DNA of 64,000 nucleotides from Limimaricola variabilis (GTDB lineage Bacteria > Pseudomonadota > Alphaproteobacteria > Rhodobacterales > Rhodobacteraceae), in NCBI RefSeq assembly GCF_014195545.1, contig NZ_JACIBX010000003.1:1-64000 (forward strand). The letters are read 5' to 3'. The notes beneath the pieces were generated by a model. The model was not told the DNA's origin, made no database searches, and saw only the letters and a program-made list of their open reading frames with translations. A program made the position numbers and the translations under genes. Shown piece by piece: positions 6,679 through 15,304 of the stretch. Numbering within the stretch: the stretch's first letter is position 1; each line of letters starts with the position of its first letter.

Positions 6679-7911
6679 ATGACAGCGCAAAGCCTCGAGC
6701 GTAAGCTCGCCATCCTCTCGGACGCCGCTCGTTACGACGCTTCCTGCGCGTCGTCGGGGACGTCGAAGCGTAACTCCAAGGACGGGAAGGGTCTCGGTTC
6801 AACCGAAGGCTCGGGCATCTGCCATGCCTATGCGCCTGACGGGCGCTGCATCAGCCTGCTCAAGATCCTGATGACGAACTTCTGCATCTTCGACTGCGCC
6901 TATTGCGTGAACCGGGTGTCATCCAACGTGGAGCGCGCGCGGTTCTCGGTCGACGAAGTCGTGAAGCTTACGCTCGAGTTTTACCGGCGCAACTACATCG
7001 AGGGGCTGTTCCTCTCCTCGGGCATCATCCAGAGCCCCGACAAGACGATGGAGGACATGGTCCGCATCGCCAAGAAGCTGCGGCTCGAAGAGAACTTCCG
7101 CGGCTACATCCACCTCAAGACCATCCCCGAGGCGAGCCAGGAACTGATCGAGGAGGCGGGGCTCTATGCCGATCGGGTCTCGATCAACGTCGAGATGCCG
7201 ACCGATGCGAGCGTGACCCAATACGCCCCCGAGAAGAAGCCCGAGACCATTCGCAAGGCCATGGCCGGCGTCCGGCTGCGCAAGGAGGCGGCGAAGGATC
7301 GCAGCCATACCGGCAAGCGCCCTGCCCGCTTCGCACCGGCCGGCCAGTCGACGCAGATGATCATCGGCGCCGACGGCTCGAACGACGCGACGATCCTCGG
7401 GCAGTCGACCCGGCTCTATTCCTCCTATGGGCTGAAGCGGGTGTACTACTCCGCCTTCTCGCCTATCCCAGACGCCACCGCCAAGCTGCCGCTGATCAAG
7501 CCGCCGCTGCTACGCGAGCATCGGCTCTACCAGGCGGACTGGCTGATGCGGTTCTACGGGTTCGACGCGACCGAGATCACCGCAGGGACGGACGGCAATC
7601 TCGATCTCGCCATCGACCCCAAGCTCTCCTGGGCGCTGCGCAACCGCCACGCTTTCCCGGTCGATCCGATGCGGGCCGATCGCGAGGCGCTGCTGCGGGT
7701 GCCCGGCTTCGGCACCAAGACGGTGAACAGGATCATCGCGGCTCGGCGCCATCGGCGACTGCGTTGGGACGACCTTGTGCGGATGGGCGCCAACATGAAG
7801 AACGCCCGCCCCTTCGTGACGCTGCTCGACTGGACGCCCGGGGCGCTGCTCGATGCGCCGGATCTCGCCGCGCGCTTCGCGCCGCAGCCGGAACAGCTCT
7901 CGCTGTTCTGA
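6679..7911 (+). CDS. Radical SAM protein of the UdgX-linked family, probable DNA repair or modification
   Basis: The 410-aa protein carries the radical SAM cluster motif Cys69-x3-Cys73-x2-Cys76 (NFCIFDCAYCVNR), which binds a 4Fe-4S cluster and cleaves S-adenosylmethionine. Near the C-terminus, about residues 335-350 (LLRVPGFGTKTVNRII) form a helix-hairpin-helix DNA-binding motif. This combination, with an adjacent DUF4130-UdgX gene 12 bases downstream, matches the family annotated as putative DNA modification/repair radical SAM protein. Its substrate is unknown. The two genes almost certainly work together on damaged DNA, which is inferred from the recurrent pairing. The start at ATG 6679 fits the family. 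Confidence 0.9.
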   Translation: MTAQSLERKLAILSDAARYDASCASSGTSKRNSKDGKGLGSTEGSGICHAYAPDGRCISLLKILMTNFCIFDCAYCVNRVSSNVERARFSVDEVVKLTLEFYRRNYIEGLFLSSGIIQSPDKTMEDMVRIAKKLRLEENFRGYIHLKTIPEASQELIEEAGLYADRVSINVEMPTDASVTQYAPEKKPETIRKAMAGVRLRKEAAKDRSHTGKRPARFAPAGQSTQMIIGADGSNDATILGQSTRLYSSYGLKRVYYSAFSPIPDATAKLPLIKPPLLREHRLYQADWLMRFYGFDATEITAGTDGNLDLAIDPKLSWALRNRHAFPVDPMRADREALLRVPGFGTKTVNRIIAARRHRRLRWDDLVRMGANMKNARPFVTLLDWTPGALLDAPDLAARFAPQPEQLSLF

Positions 7912-7923
7912 CGTTTCGCGCCC

Positions 7924-9372
7924 ATGCCCCACGTCGCCCTGCCTCGCATCGGAACCGACACGGCCTGGCGCGCGGCGGCGCGGGGGCTGATCGCGCGCCG
8001 CGTCCCGCCCGCGGAGGTGACCTGGAGCCGTGGCGCGGCGGCGGATGATCTCTTCGCCCAGCCGACGGAGGAGATCGCGCCAACCCGCTCCACGCTCAAG
8101 GTGCCGCGCGATTTCGTGTCACTGGCGGGATCGGTGGTCTGGCACCGGGACCCCGAACGCTTTGCCCGGCTCTACGCGATGCTGTGGCGGCTGAGGTCGG
8201 AGAAGGGGCTGATGGAAGATCGCGGCGACGCCGATCTCGCCAAACTGCGCTCCATGGAAAAGGCCGTGCATCGCGACCGGCACAAGATGACCGCCTTCGT
8301 GCGGTTTCGCGAGATCGGCGCACGCGATCTGCCCCGCCGCCGCTTTGCCGCCTGGTTCGAGCCGACGCATTTCACGCTCGAGCCGACCGCGCCGTTCTTC
8401 GCGCGGCGCTTCGCGGACATGGACTGGATGATCGCCACGCCGGACTTGACGGCGCTGTTCGAGGAGGGGCGGCTCGACTTCGCCGAAGGCCAGCCCAAAT
8501 CGGATATTCCGGACGATGCGACGGAGGAACTCTGGGGCACCTATTTCCGCAACATCTTCAACCCCGCCCGGCTCAAGGTCGGGGCGATGATGTCGGAGAT
8601 GCCCAAGAAATACTGGAAGAACCTGCCCGAGGCGCGGCACATCCCCGAGATGATCGCGACGGCGGGCGCACGGGCCGAGGCGATGCAGGCCGCCGCACCC
8701 ACCCTGCCGCCCCTGCGTGCGGCCAAGATCATGGAGCGGCTCTCTGCGCCGAGCGTTCTGCGGCCGATGGCCGATGATCTCGATCAGCTTCGTACGGAAG
8801 AGAATGCCTGCACCCGATGTCCGCTCTACGAGAACGCGACCCAGGCGGTGCCGGGCGAGGGTCCGCACGATGCCGAGCTGATGGTCGTGGGCGAGCAGCC
8901 CGGCGACCAGGAGGATCTGGCAGGTCGGCCCTTCGTCGGACCCGCGGGCCAGCTTTTCGACCGGCTGGCTAAGGAAGCGGGGATCGACCGGTCGCGCGCC
9001 TTCGTCACCAATGCGGTGAAGCACTTCAAGTTCACGCCGCGCGGCAAGCGACGGATCCACCAGAACCCCAACACCGGCGAGATCAAGGCCTGCCGGGTTT
9101 GGGTCCAGTCGGAGATCGAGATCGTGAAGCCCCGGCTGATCCTGTCGATGGGCGGCACGGCGGCCGAGAGCCTGACCGGCTCGCGCAAGGGGATCCTGTC
9201 ACGGCGCGGCACCCTGGAGGCCACGGAGAACGGCGTGCCGGTCTTCCTGACGGTCCACCCCTCATACCTGCTGCGACTGCCCGACCCGGCGCTGCGCGAC
9301 GAGGAAACCGACAAGTTCCGCGCCGACCTGAAATCGGCCCAAGCCCATCTCGAAGAGCTGCGCGCCTCCTAG
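7924..9372 (+). CDS. udgX: DUF4130-UdgX fusion: uracil-DNA-binding protein
   Basis: The 482-aa product is a fusion. About residues 80-250 correspond to DUF4130, the domain that accompanies the radical SAM partner. About 285-480 are a family-4-like uracil-DNA glycosylase of the UdgX type. Motif A is GEQPGDQED (323-331) and the late motif is HPSYLLR. The distinctive insertion KRRIH (375-379) is present, whose His forms a covalent bond with the deoxyribose after uracil removal in mycobacterial UdgX. Cys296, Cys299 and Cys390 probably hold the Fe-S cluster, with His367 (VKHFKF) in the position of the fourth ligand. It follows the radical SAM gene as an operon. The stop overlaps the next, convergent gene at CTAG. 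Confidence 0.9.
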   Translation: MPHVALPRIGTDTAWRAAARGLIARRVPPAEVTWSRGAAADDLFAQPTEEIAPTRSTLKVPRDFVSLAGSVVWHRDPERFARLYAMLWRLRSEKGLMEDRGDADLAKLRSMEKAVHRDRHKMTAFVRFREIGARDLPRRRFAAWFEPTHFTLEPTAPFFARRFADMDWMIATPDLTALFEEGRLDFAEGQPKSDIPDDATEELWGTYFRNIFNPARLKVGAMMSEMPKKYWKNLPEARHIPEMIATAGARAEAMQAAAPTLPPLRAAKIMERLSAPSVLRPMADDLDQLRTEENACTRCPLYENATQAVPGEGPHDAELMVVGEQPGDQEDLAGRPFVGPAGQLFDRLAKEAGIDRSRAFVTNAVKHFKFTPRGKRRIHQNPNTGEIKACRVWVQSEIEIVKPRLILSMGGTAAESLTGSRKGILSRRGTLEATENGVPVFLTVHPSYLLRLPDPALRDEETDKFRADLKSAQAHLEELRAS

Positions 9373-9827
9373 TCGAGATCGAGCCGCATCGTCGCCATGC
9401 CGTCGCGTTGGCTCAGCTCTTCGTATCCGGCAGAGAGGTAGAGGTTGCGGGCCGGGCCGTTGTCGGTCTCGACCTTGAGCGTGATCGACAGCGCCTCGAG
9501 TTCGCGCCCGGCCTGCTCGATCAGCCGCGCCATCTCGGCCCCGGCACCACCACGCGCCGCCTCTTCGAGAAATACGTAGGTGAGGTGCCGCACCTCCGGG
9601 CCGATGCCGACGCGCATTGCAAAGAAGCCGATCTCGCGCCCCTGCCCGTCCAGCACGTAGAAGGATTCGTCGTGCAAATCGCCCAGCCACTTCTCCTGCC
9701 ATTCGAGCGGATCGAAGGGGTGGCCGGCGGACGGGTTGACCAGACGCAGATCGTTTTCGTCGGTCAGCAGGCGCGCAAGCGGGGCGAGGTCGCGCTCGCG
9801 ATTGCGGCGGAGGGACAGGTTGGGCAT
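9369..9827 (-). CDS. GNAT family N-acetyltransferase
   Basis: The 152-aa protein fits a single GNAT domain. Its middle holds the acetyl-CoA-binding beta-strand and helix (LTYVFLEEAARGGAGAEMARLIEQAG), and the end has the usual NGPARNLYLSAGYEE motif, where a side chain and the new acyl acceptor face each other. The pyrophosphate loop (ARGGAGAEM) is a variant of the common Q/RxxGxG/A motif. The substrate is unknown. Its stop codon shares CTAG with the stop of udgX, so the two transcripts overlap tail to tail. Confidence 0.75.
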   Translation of the reverse strand: MPNLSLRRNRERDLAPLARLLTDENDLRLVNPSAGHPFDPLEWQEKWLGDLHDESFYVLDGQGREIGFFAMRVGIGPEVRHLTYVFLEEAARGGAGAEMARLIEQAGRELEALSITLKVETDNGPARNLYLSAGYEELSQRDGMATMRLDLD

Positions 9828-9877
9828 CGGGCTTTTCCCTTTCTCGGCAGCGAAAAAGGGTCTGACTGCCCGATTCG

Positions 9878-9910
9878 GGGGGCGCGGCGCAACCGGTGCG
9901 CCGTGCCCCC
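9878..9910 (-). terminator. Stem-loop downstream of ychF
   Basis: GGGGGCGCGGCGCA (9878-9891) pairs with TGCGCCGTGCCCCC (9897-9910) with one mismatch and a five-base loop, just after the ychF stop. It is very stable but lacks a T tract in the minus direction, so it may only stabilise the transcript end. Confidence 0.4.
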
Positions 9911-9917
9911 GCGCAGG

Positions 9918-11015
9918 TCAGGTATTGAACAGGAAGTGCATCACGTCGCCGTCCTTGACGAGATATCCCTTGCCCTCGGCGCGCATCTTGCCCGCCTCCT
10001 TGGCCGCGCTCTCGCCGCCGAGGCTGACATAGTCGTCATAGGCGATGGTTTCGGCGCGGATGAAGCCGCGCTCGAAATCGCCATGGATGACGCCGGCCGC
10101 CTGCGGTGCCAGCGTGCCCTGCCGGATGGTCCAGGCGCGTGCCTCTTTGGGGCCCACGGTGAAGTAGGTCTCAAGATGCAGCAGCTCGTAGCCCGCGCGG
10201 ATCAAGCGGTCGAGGCCGGCTTCCTCGAGGCCCATCTCCTCGAGGAACATCGCCTGTTCCTCGGCGTCGAGCTGGCTGATCTCCTCCTCGATGCGGGCAG
10301 AGATCACGACATGGGCGTTGCCCTCGGCGGCGGCCATCTCGGCCACCTGGGCGGAATGCTCGTTGCCGGAGGCGGCCGAGGCCTCCTCGACGTTGCAGAC
10401 ATAGAGCACCGGCTTGGCGGTGATCAGCTGCAGCATCTTCCAGGCCTTGGCGTCCTCGTCGGCCACCTCGACCATGCGGGCGGGCTTGCCATCCGAGAGC
10501 ATCGCATGGGCGGCCTTGAGCAGCCGCTCCTGGTCGACGGCTTCCTTGTCGCCGCCGCGCACCTTGCGGGTGATGTTCTGAAGCCGCTTTTCGACCGACT
10601 CCAGATCGGCGAGCATCAGCTCGGTCTCGATAACCTGCGCGTCGGCGACCGGATCGACCCGGCCGTCGACATGCACGACATCGCCGTCTTCGAAGCAGCG
10701 CAGCACATGGGCGATCGCGTCGGTCTCGCGGATGTTGGCGAGGAACTGGTTGCCGAGGCCCTCGCCCTTGGACGCGCCCTTCACCAGACCGGCGATATCG
10801 ACGAAGGTCATCCGGGTCGGGATGATCTGCTTCGACTTGGCGATCTCGGCCAGCTTGTCGAGCCGCGGATCGGGCACGGCCACGTCGCCGACATTCGGCT
10901 CGATCGTGCAGAACGGAAAGTTCGCGGCCTGGGCCGCAGCGGTGCGCGTCAGCGCGTTGAACAGGGTGGATTTGCCGACATTCGGCAGCCCCACGATCCC
11001 CATGCGAAAGCCCAT
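9918..11015 (-). CDS. ychF: YchF/OLA1 family P-loop ATPase
   Basis: The 365-aa protein matches the universally conserved YchF family, a translation-factor-associated NTPase that prefers ATP and binds ribosomes. The P-loop is GLPNVGKST (residues 9-17). The family-specific switch region ([20 protein letters not shown]), a coiled-coil arm and the C-terminal TGS domain (about 280-363, including [19 protein letters not shown]) follow. ATG at 11015 is preceded by AGGAGG; the frame is open further upstream but lacks family sequence there. It is transcribed away from the VOC gene on the opposite strand. Confidence 0.96.
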   Translation of the reverse strand: MGFRMGIVGLPNVGKSTLFNALTRTAAAQAANFPFCTIEPNVGDVAVPDPRLDKLAEIAKSKQIIPTRMTFVDIAGLVKGASKGEGLGNQFLANIRETDAIAHVLRCFEDGDVVHVDGRVDPVADAQVIETELMLADLESVEKRLQNITRKVRGGDKEAVDQERLLKAAHAMLSDGKPARMVEVADEDAKAWKMLQLITAKPVLYVCNVEEASAASGNEHSAQVAEMAAAEGNAHVVISARIEEEISQLDAEEQAMFLEEMGLEEAGLDRLIRAGYELLHLETYFTVGPKEARAWTIRQGTLAPQAAGVIHGDFERGFIRAETIAYDDYVSLGGESAAKEAGKMRAEGKGYLVKDGDVMHFLFNT

Positions 11016-11136
11016 GTCACGCCTCCTATCAGCACATCGCGGCGGTCCTATCCGCACGGGGGCCGCCGCGCAAGCCAAGCCTTGGTCCCGGCCCGGCCCG
11101 CATGCCATGCTCGGGGCCAGTGACAGGAGAGCTTTC

Positions 11137-11562
11137 ATGACCCCGATTCCCTACCTCACCTTCCACGGCAACTGCCTCGAGGCGCTCGAGACCTATCGCC
11201 GGATCTTCGACGCGCCCGAGCCCAATGTGATGACCTTCGGCGAGGCGCCGCAGGACGTGCGCGACAGCATGCCCGAGACCAGCCCGCAGGCGGTGCTGCA
11301 CGCGGCGCTGAAGATCGGCGATGGCTGGATCTACGGCTCGGACGACATCATGGGCGGCACGCCGCGCATGGCCGGCTGCTCGGTGACGGTGGACCTGCCC
11401 GACGCGGCACGCGCCCGCGCCGTCTTCGACGCGCTGGCCGATCATGGCGAGGTGCACATGGCCTTTTCGCCGACCTTCTGGTCGAAGGGGTTCGGCATGC
11501 TGACCGACCGCTACGGCATCCGCTGGATGATCGGCGTCGAGAGCGAGGGCACGATGGGCTGA
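11137..11562 (+). CDS. VOC family protein (PhnB/glyoxalase-like)
   Basis: The 141-aa protein resembles the PhnB-like branch of the vicinal-oxygen-chelate superfamily. It opens with [20 protein letters not shown], has DDIMGG in the middle and ends [24 protein letters not shown], a layout of two beta-alpha-beta-beta-beta modules. Members of this branch are metal-binding or have lost activity, and the physiological substrate is unknown. ATG at 11137 follows AGGAGA. Confidence 0.85.
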   Translation: MTPIPYLTFHGNCLEALETYRRIFDAPEPNVMTFGEAPQDVRDSMPETSPQAVLHAALKIGDGWIYGSDDIMGGTPRMAGCSVTVDLPDAARARAVFDALADHGEVHMAFSPTFWSKGFGMLTDRYGIRWMIGVESEGTMG

Positions 11563-11626
11563 GGCCCCATTGATTTCCGCCCCCCTTTGGCCCACACCGC
11601 GAAGGGATCGGCCAAGGGGGACGGGC

Positions 11627-12418
11627 ATGACACGGATCGACGACACTTTCGCGCGGCTGAAATCCGAGGGGCGCAAGGCCTTCGTCGCCTATGTGATGGC
11701 CGGCGATCCGGATTTCGAGACCTCCAAGGAGATCGTGCGCGGACTGCCCGGCGCGGGCGTGGACATCATCGAGCTGGGCCAGCCCTTCACCGACCCGATG
11801 GCCGATGGCGCGACGATCCAGCTCGCGGGCCAGCGCGCGCTGGCGCAGGGCATGACGCTCGACCGCACGCTCGACATCGCGCGCGACCTGCGCAAGACCG
11901 ATACCACGACGCCGATCGTGCTGATGGGCTATTACAACCCGATCCATTCCCGCGGCGTGGCGAAGTTCCTCGAACAGGCCAACGAGGCCGGGATCGACGG
12001 GCTGATCGTCGTCGACCTGCCGCCCGAAGAGGATGCCGAACTGTGCATCCCGGCCCAGCAGGCGGGCCTCAACTTCATCCGCCTCGCGACGCCGACCACG
12101 GACGACGCGCGCCTCCCCAAGGTGCTGCAGAACACCACCGGCTTCGTCTATTACGTCTCGATCACCGGGATCACCGGCGCGGCCGAGGCGCAGGCCGACG
12201 CGGTGGCACCCGAAGTGGCCCGGATCAAGTCGAAGACCGACCTGCCGATCATCGTGGGCTTCGGCGTCAAGACGCCCGAGACCGCGAAGAACATCGCCGG
12301 AATCGCCGACGGCACCGTGGTCGGATCGGCCATCGTGAGCCAGATCGCCGAAGGCAAGCCCGTGCCCGAGATCCTCGCCTTCGTGAAGGCGCTGGCCGAC
12401 GGCGCGCATTCCGCCTGA
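11627..12418 (+). CDS. trpA: Tryptophan synthase alpha subunit
   Basis: The 263-aa TIM-barrel protein cleaves indole-3-glycerol phosphate to indole and glyceraldehyde 3-phosphate, the first half of the last step of tryptophan synthesis. The catalytic acids fall at Glu49 (DIIELG) and Asp60 (DPMADG), as in the Salmonella enzyme, and the phosphate-binding loop (GFGVKTPE, then GSAIV) is present. ATG at 11627 gives the standard family length; the frame runs a little further upstream without a ribosome-binding site. The usual trpB partner is not adjacent here. A strong terminator follows. Confidence 0.97.
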   Translation: MTRIDDTFARLKSEGRKAFVAYVMAGDPDFETSKEIVRGLPGAGVDIIELGQPFTDPMADGATIQLAGQRALAQGMTLDRTLDIARDLRKTDTTTPIVLMGYYNPIHSRGVAKFLEQANEAGIDGLIVVDLPPEEDAELCIPAQQAGLNFIRLATPTTDDARLPKVLQNTTGFVYYVSITGITGAAEAQADAVAPEVARIKSKTDLPIIVGFGVKTPETAKNIAGIADGTVVGSAIVSQIAEGKPVPEILAFVKALADGAHSA

Positions 12419-12450
12419 TCCTTCGGCAAGTGCCGGAAATGACGACCAGA

Positions 12451-12475
12451 CGGCGCCCCGTGGGGCGCCGTTTTC
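12451..12475 (+). terminator. Rho-independent terminator after trpA
   Basis: CGGCGCCCC and GGGGCGCCG form a nine-bp stem with a two-base loop, followed by TTTTC. It lies 33 bases after the trpA stop. Confidence 0.85.
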
Positions 12476-12531
12476 GTTGCGGCGCAGCGTGACCACTGGT
12501 AAATCATCCTGACCAATCGGGGGAGGGAACC

Positions 12532-13740
12532 ATGCCAGTCATCACCTGCATCGAGGATCTGAAACGCCTGCATAAACGCCGGGCGCCGAAGATGTTCTTC
12601 GACTACGCCGAATCCGGCAGCTGGACCGAGCAGACCTTTCGCGAGAACACCACGGATTTCGAGAAGATCCGGCTGCGCCAGAAGGTGGCGGTGGACATGT
12701 CCGACCGCTCCACCGTGGGCCGGATGCTGGACCAGAAGGTGGCCATGCCGGTGGCGCTCGCCCCCGTGGGCATGACCGGCATGCAGAACGCCGACGGCGA
12801 GATCAAGGCGGCCCGCGCGGCCGAGAAATTCGGCGTGCCCTTCACCCTCTCGACCATGTCGATCTGTTCGATCGAGGACGTGGCCGAGCACACCTCCGCC
12901 CCCTTCTGGTTCCAGCTTTACGTGATGCGCGACGAGGATTTCGTCGACCGGATCATCGAGCGGGCCAAGCGCGCCGGCTGCTCGGCGCTGGTTCTCACGC
13001 TCGACCTGCAGCTCTTGGGTCAGCGGCACAAGGATCTTAAGAACGGCCTTTCCGCCCCGCCCAAGCTGACCCCGGCCACGATGCTCGACCTGTCGACCAA
13101 GTGGACATGGGGGCTGGAGATGCTGCGCACCAAGCGGCGCTTCTTCGGCAACATCGTCGGTCACGCCTCGGACGTGGAGGACACGCGCTCCCTGATGAAG
13201 TGGACCGCCGAGCAGTTCGACCTCAAGCTCGACTGGGAGAAGGTCCGCAAGATCGCCCAGAAGTGGGACGGCAAGCTGATCCTCAAGGGCATCCTCGACG
13301 CCGGCGACGCGCGCAAGGCGGTCGAATGCGGGGCCGACGCCATCGTCGTGTCGAACCATGGTGGCCGGCAGCTCGACGGCGCGCTCTCCTCGATCCGCAT
13401 CCTCCCTTCCATCGTGCGCGAGGTGAAGGGCGAGACGGAGATCTGGCTCGACAGCGGCATCCGCTCGGGACAGGACGTCCTCAAGGCGCTGGCGCTTGGC
13501 GCCGACGCCACGATGATCGGCCGGGCCTGGCTCTATGGTCTCGGTGCGATGGGCGAAAAGGGCGTGACGACCGCGCTCGAGGTGATCCGCAAGGAGCTCG
13601 ACCTCACCATGGCGCTGTGCGGCGAGCGCGACGTGGCCGATCTCGGCCCGCATAACCTGCTGGTGCCGCGCGACTTCGAAGGCGAGTGGCAGGAGAGCGG
13701 CCCGCGTGCCTCCGACCGGACGACATCGGTCCCCGCGTGA
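12532..13740 (+). CDS. lldD: FMN-dependent alpha-hydroxy-acid dehydrogenase (L-lactate dehydrogenase-like)
   Basis: The 402-aa protein belongs to the flavocytochrome b2/glycolate oxidase family, which oxidises L-2-hydroxy acids with FMN. The catalytic His and substrate Arg lie in SNHGGRQLDG, the FMN phosphate loop in DSGIRSGQDVLKALALGA, and the N-terminal APVGMTGMQNADGE and STMSICSIED are typical. L-lactate is the best guess (LldD type, passing electrons to quinone), but glycolate or other hydroxy acids cannot be excluded. It stands alone between the trpA terminator and tRNA-Gly. GGGGGAGG lies just before ATG 12532. Confidence 0.85.
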   Translation: MPVITCIEDLKRLHKRRAPKMFFDYAESGSWTEQTFRENTTDFEKIRLRQKVAVDMSDRSTVGRMLDQKVAMPVALAPVGMTGMQNADGEIKAARAAEKFGVPFTLSTMSICSIEDVAEHTSAPFWFQLYVMRDEDFVDRIIERAKRAGCSALVLTLDLQLLGQRHKDLKNGLSAPPKLTPATMLDLSTKWTWGLEMLRTKRRFFGNIVGHASDVEDTRSLMKWTAEQFDLKLDWEKVRKIAQKWDGKLILKGILDAGDARKAVECGADAIVVSNHGGRQLDGALSSIRILPSIVREVKGETEIWLDSGIRSGQDVLKALALGADATMIGRAWLYGLGAMGEKGVTTALEVIRKELDLTMALCGERDVADLGPHNLLVPRDFEGEWQESGPRASDRTTSVPA

Positions 13741-13795
13741 CGCCATGCGGGGCGGCGCGTCCGCCCCGTATCGTCCGTCTCGGTCTGGTGGGGAT

Positions 13796-13869
13796 TGGAG
13801 CGGGCGGCGGGAATCGAACCCGCACGTTCAGCTTGGAAGGCTGACAGGCTACCACTACATCACGCCCGC
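13796..13869 (-). tRNA. tRNA-Gly (anticodon UCC)
   Basis: The 74-nt minus-strand gene has acceptor GCGGGCG (13869-13863) pairing with CGCCCGC (13806-13800), discriminator T and an encoded CCA. The anticodon loop CTTCCAA gives UCC, reading GGA/GGG. The T loop is GGTTCGATTCC. It is intact and shows no sign of an integrated element. Confidence 0.97.
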
Positions 13870-13913
13870 TTCGGGGCCTTGATAGCGGCTCGCGCGGGAG
13901 GCTTCAAGACGGC

Positions 13914-14576
13914 CTAGACGTCAATCGGTTCGATCAGTTCCGGGCCGCTGGCCCGGTTCGAATTGACCTTCGGATCGACCCGGTGAAAGGCCAGCACCTC
14001 GGGGTTGGCCTTCATCAGCACCGCCGCGCCATGCCCCGCCTCGCCGAGCCAGAGCCGCCAGTCGGCGGGCTCCAGGATCACCGGCATCCGGCTGTGAATG
14101 TCGCACATCGCGCCCGCCGCGGCCGTGGTGACCACGGCGCAGGTGACGAAGCCCTCCCCGTCCCGCTCCCAGTCCTGCCAGACCCCGGCAAAGGCCAGCG
14201 GGTCGCCATCCTCGCGATGAATAAGCCAGGGCAGCTTGTTGCCCGCCTTATCGACCGTCCATTCATAGAAACCCGAGGCCGGAATCAGGCAGCGACGTTT
14301 GCGGACCGCCGCGCGAAAGGCGGGCTTCTCGGCCACCGTCTCCGCGCGGGCGTTGATCAGCAGCGGGCCGTCATTCGGCTTCTTGTACCAATGCGGGATG
14401 AAGCCCCAGCGCATCGGGCGCAGGCGGCGATTGCCCTCATGGGCGGTGACCGTGTGCACCTGCACCGTCGGGCAGACGTTGTAGTTCGGCACCTCCGGCA
14501 GGTCGTTGGCCGGGGTCGCCTCGAACATCTGGGCCATCGCGTCATGGGGCAGCGTGATCGCCATGCGTCCGCACAT
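13914..14576 (-). CDS. SOS response-associated peptidase (SRAP, YedK/HMCES type)
   Basis: The 220-aa protein is an SRAP domain. It forms a covalent thiazolidine crosslink with abasic sites in single-stranded DNA through Cys2, exposed after removal of Met1. The conserved set is complete: Cys2 (MCGR), Asn75 (INARAET), Glu105 (GFYEW) and His161 (HSRMP). It shields abasic sites from strand breakage during replication. AAGGAG precedes ATG 14576. It is divergent from the DUF488 gene. With UdgX 5 kb away, the window holds two proteins that trap abasic or uracil DNA covalently. Confidence 0.95.
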   Translation of the reverse strand: MCGRMAITLPHDAMAQMFEATPANDLPEVPNYNVCPTVQVHTVTAHEGNRRLRPMRWGFIPHWYKKPNDGPLLINARAETVAEKPAFRAAVRKRRCLIPASGFYEWTVDKAGNKLPWLIHREDGDPLAFAGVWQDWERDGEGFVTCAVVTTAAAGAMCDIHSRMPVILEPADWRLWLGEAGHGAAVLMKANPEVLAFHRVDPKVNSNRASGPELIEPIDV

Positions 14577-14727
14577 CTTGCTTCTCCTTTGAGATCAATC
14601 TGGCAGATGCGCCTGGAAAGGAAAGGGACGACCGCCCGCGTCCGCCTCTCGAAAGGGAAGAAGAACGGCTGCCAATCGGGTCCATGGCGCGGTACCCTTC
14701 GACAGTGAACGGCACGACGGAGGACAC

Positions 14728-15165
14728 ATGGACCGGGTTCTCTCCACCATCGGCTACGAATCCGCGACGCTGCCCGAAGTGATCGCGAAGCTGAAATCGG
14801 CAGGCGTCACGGTCGTGATCGACGTGCGCGCGGTGGCCGCATCGCGACGGGCCGGGTTCTCGAAAACCATGCTGCGCGCCTCCCTCGAGGCCGAGGGCAT
14901 CGGCTACGAGCATCTGCGCAGCCTCGGCACCCCCAAGCCCGGGCGCGAGGCGGCACGCAAGGGACGCATTGCCGAGATGGAGGCGATCTTCGCCGAGCAC
15001 ATGAAAACGCCCGAGGCGCAGGACGGGCTCGCCCTCGCCAAAACCATCGCCCGCGAGCGCCACGCGGCGCTGCTGTGTTTCGAAGCCTGTGCTGCAGGGT
15101 GCCACCGCCGGATCGTGGCGAAGCTGATCCGCGAGGAGACGGGTCTGCAGGTTCGGGATCTCTGA
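14728..15165 (+). CDS. DUF488 family protein
   Basis: The 145-aa protein has the DUF488 signature: TIGYE near the start, DVRAVAASRRAGFS in the middle and CFEACAAGCHRRIVA near residue 115-130, with two Cys and a His placed like a metal or catalytic site. No biochemical function is established for the family. It is preceded by a GGAGG site and stands alone, divergent from the SRAP gene. Confidence 0.85.
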   Translation: MDRVLSTIGYESATLPEVIAKLKSAGVTVVIDVRAVAASRRAGFSKTMLRASLEAEGIGYEHLRSLGTPKPGREAARKGRIAEMEAIFAEHMKTPEAQDGLALAKTIARERHAALLCFEACAAGCHRRIVAKLIREETGLQVRDL

Positions 15166-15251
15166 ACAGGATCGATCCCTCGGAAACGAGTGATGGGAGC
15201 CATCGCCCAGGAAACCGCTATCGGCTGCATCTGGTCGCGTGCCGCTGACAT

Positions 15252-15284
15252 GAAAAACGCGCGCCGGTCGCCCGGCGCGCGTTC
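15252..15284 (-). terminator. Rho-independent terminator for the 5'-nucleotidase gene
   Basis: AACGCGCGCCGG (15256-15267) pairs perfectly with CCGGCGCGCGTT (15272-15283). On the minus strand the stem is followed by a run of Ts (15257-15253). It lies about 20 bases after the stop of the minus-strand gene at 15305. Confidence 0.85.
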
Positions 15285-15304
15285 GAATAACCCAAAAGCG
15301 GGCC

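Noticed and set aside
9099-11123. A 674-codon open frame on the plus strand
   Set aside because: It overlaps udgX, a GNAT gene and ychF in other frames or strands; all three have convincing family motifs.
13796-13869. tRNA-Gly as a second island insertion site
   Set aside because: No integrase is nearby and I found no copy of its 3' end elsewhere in the window.
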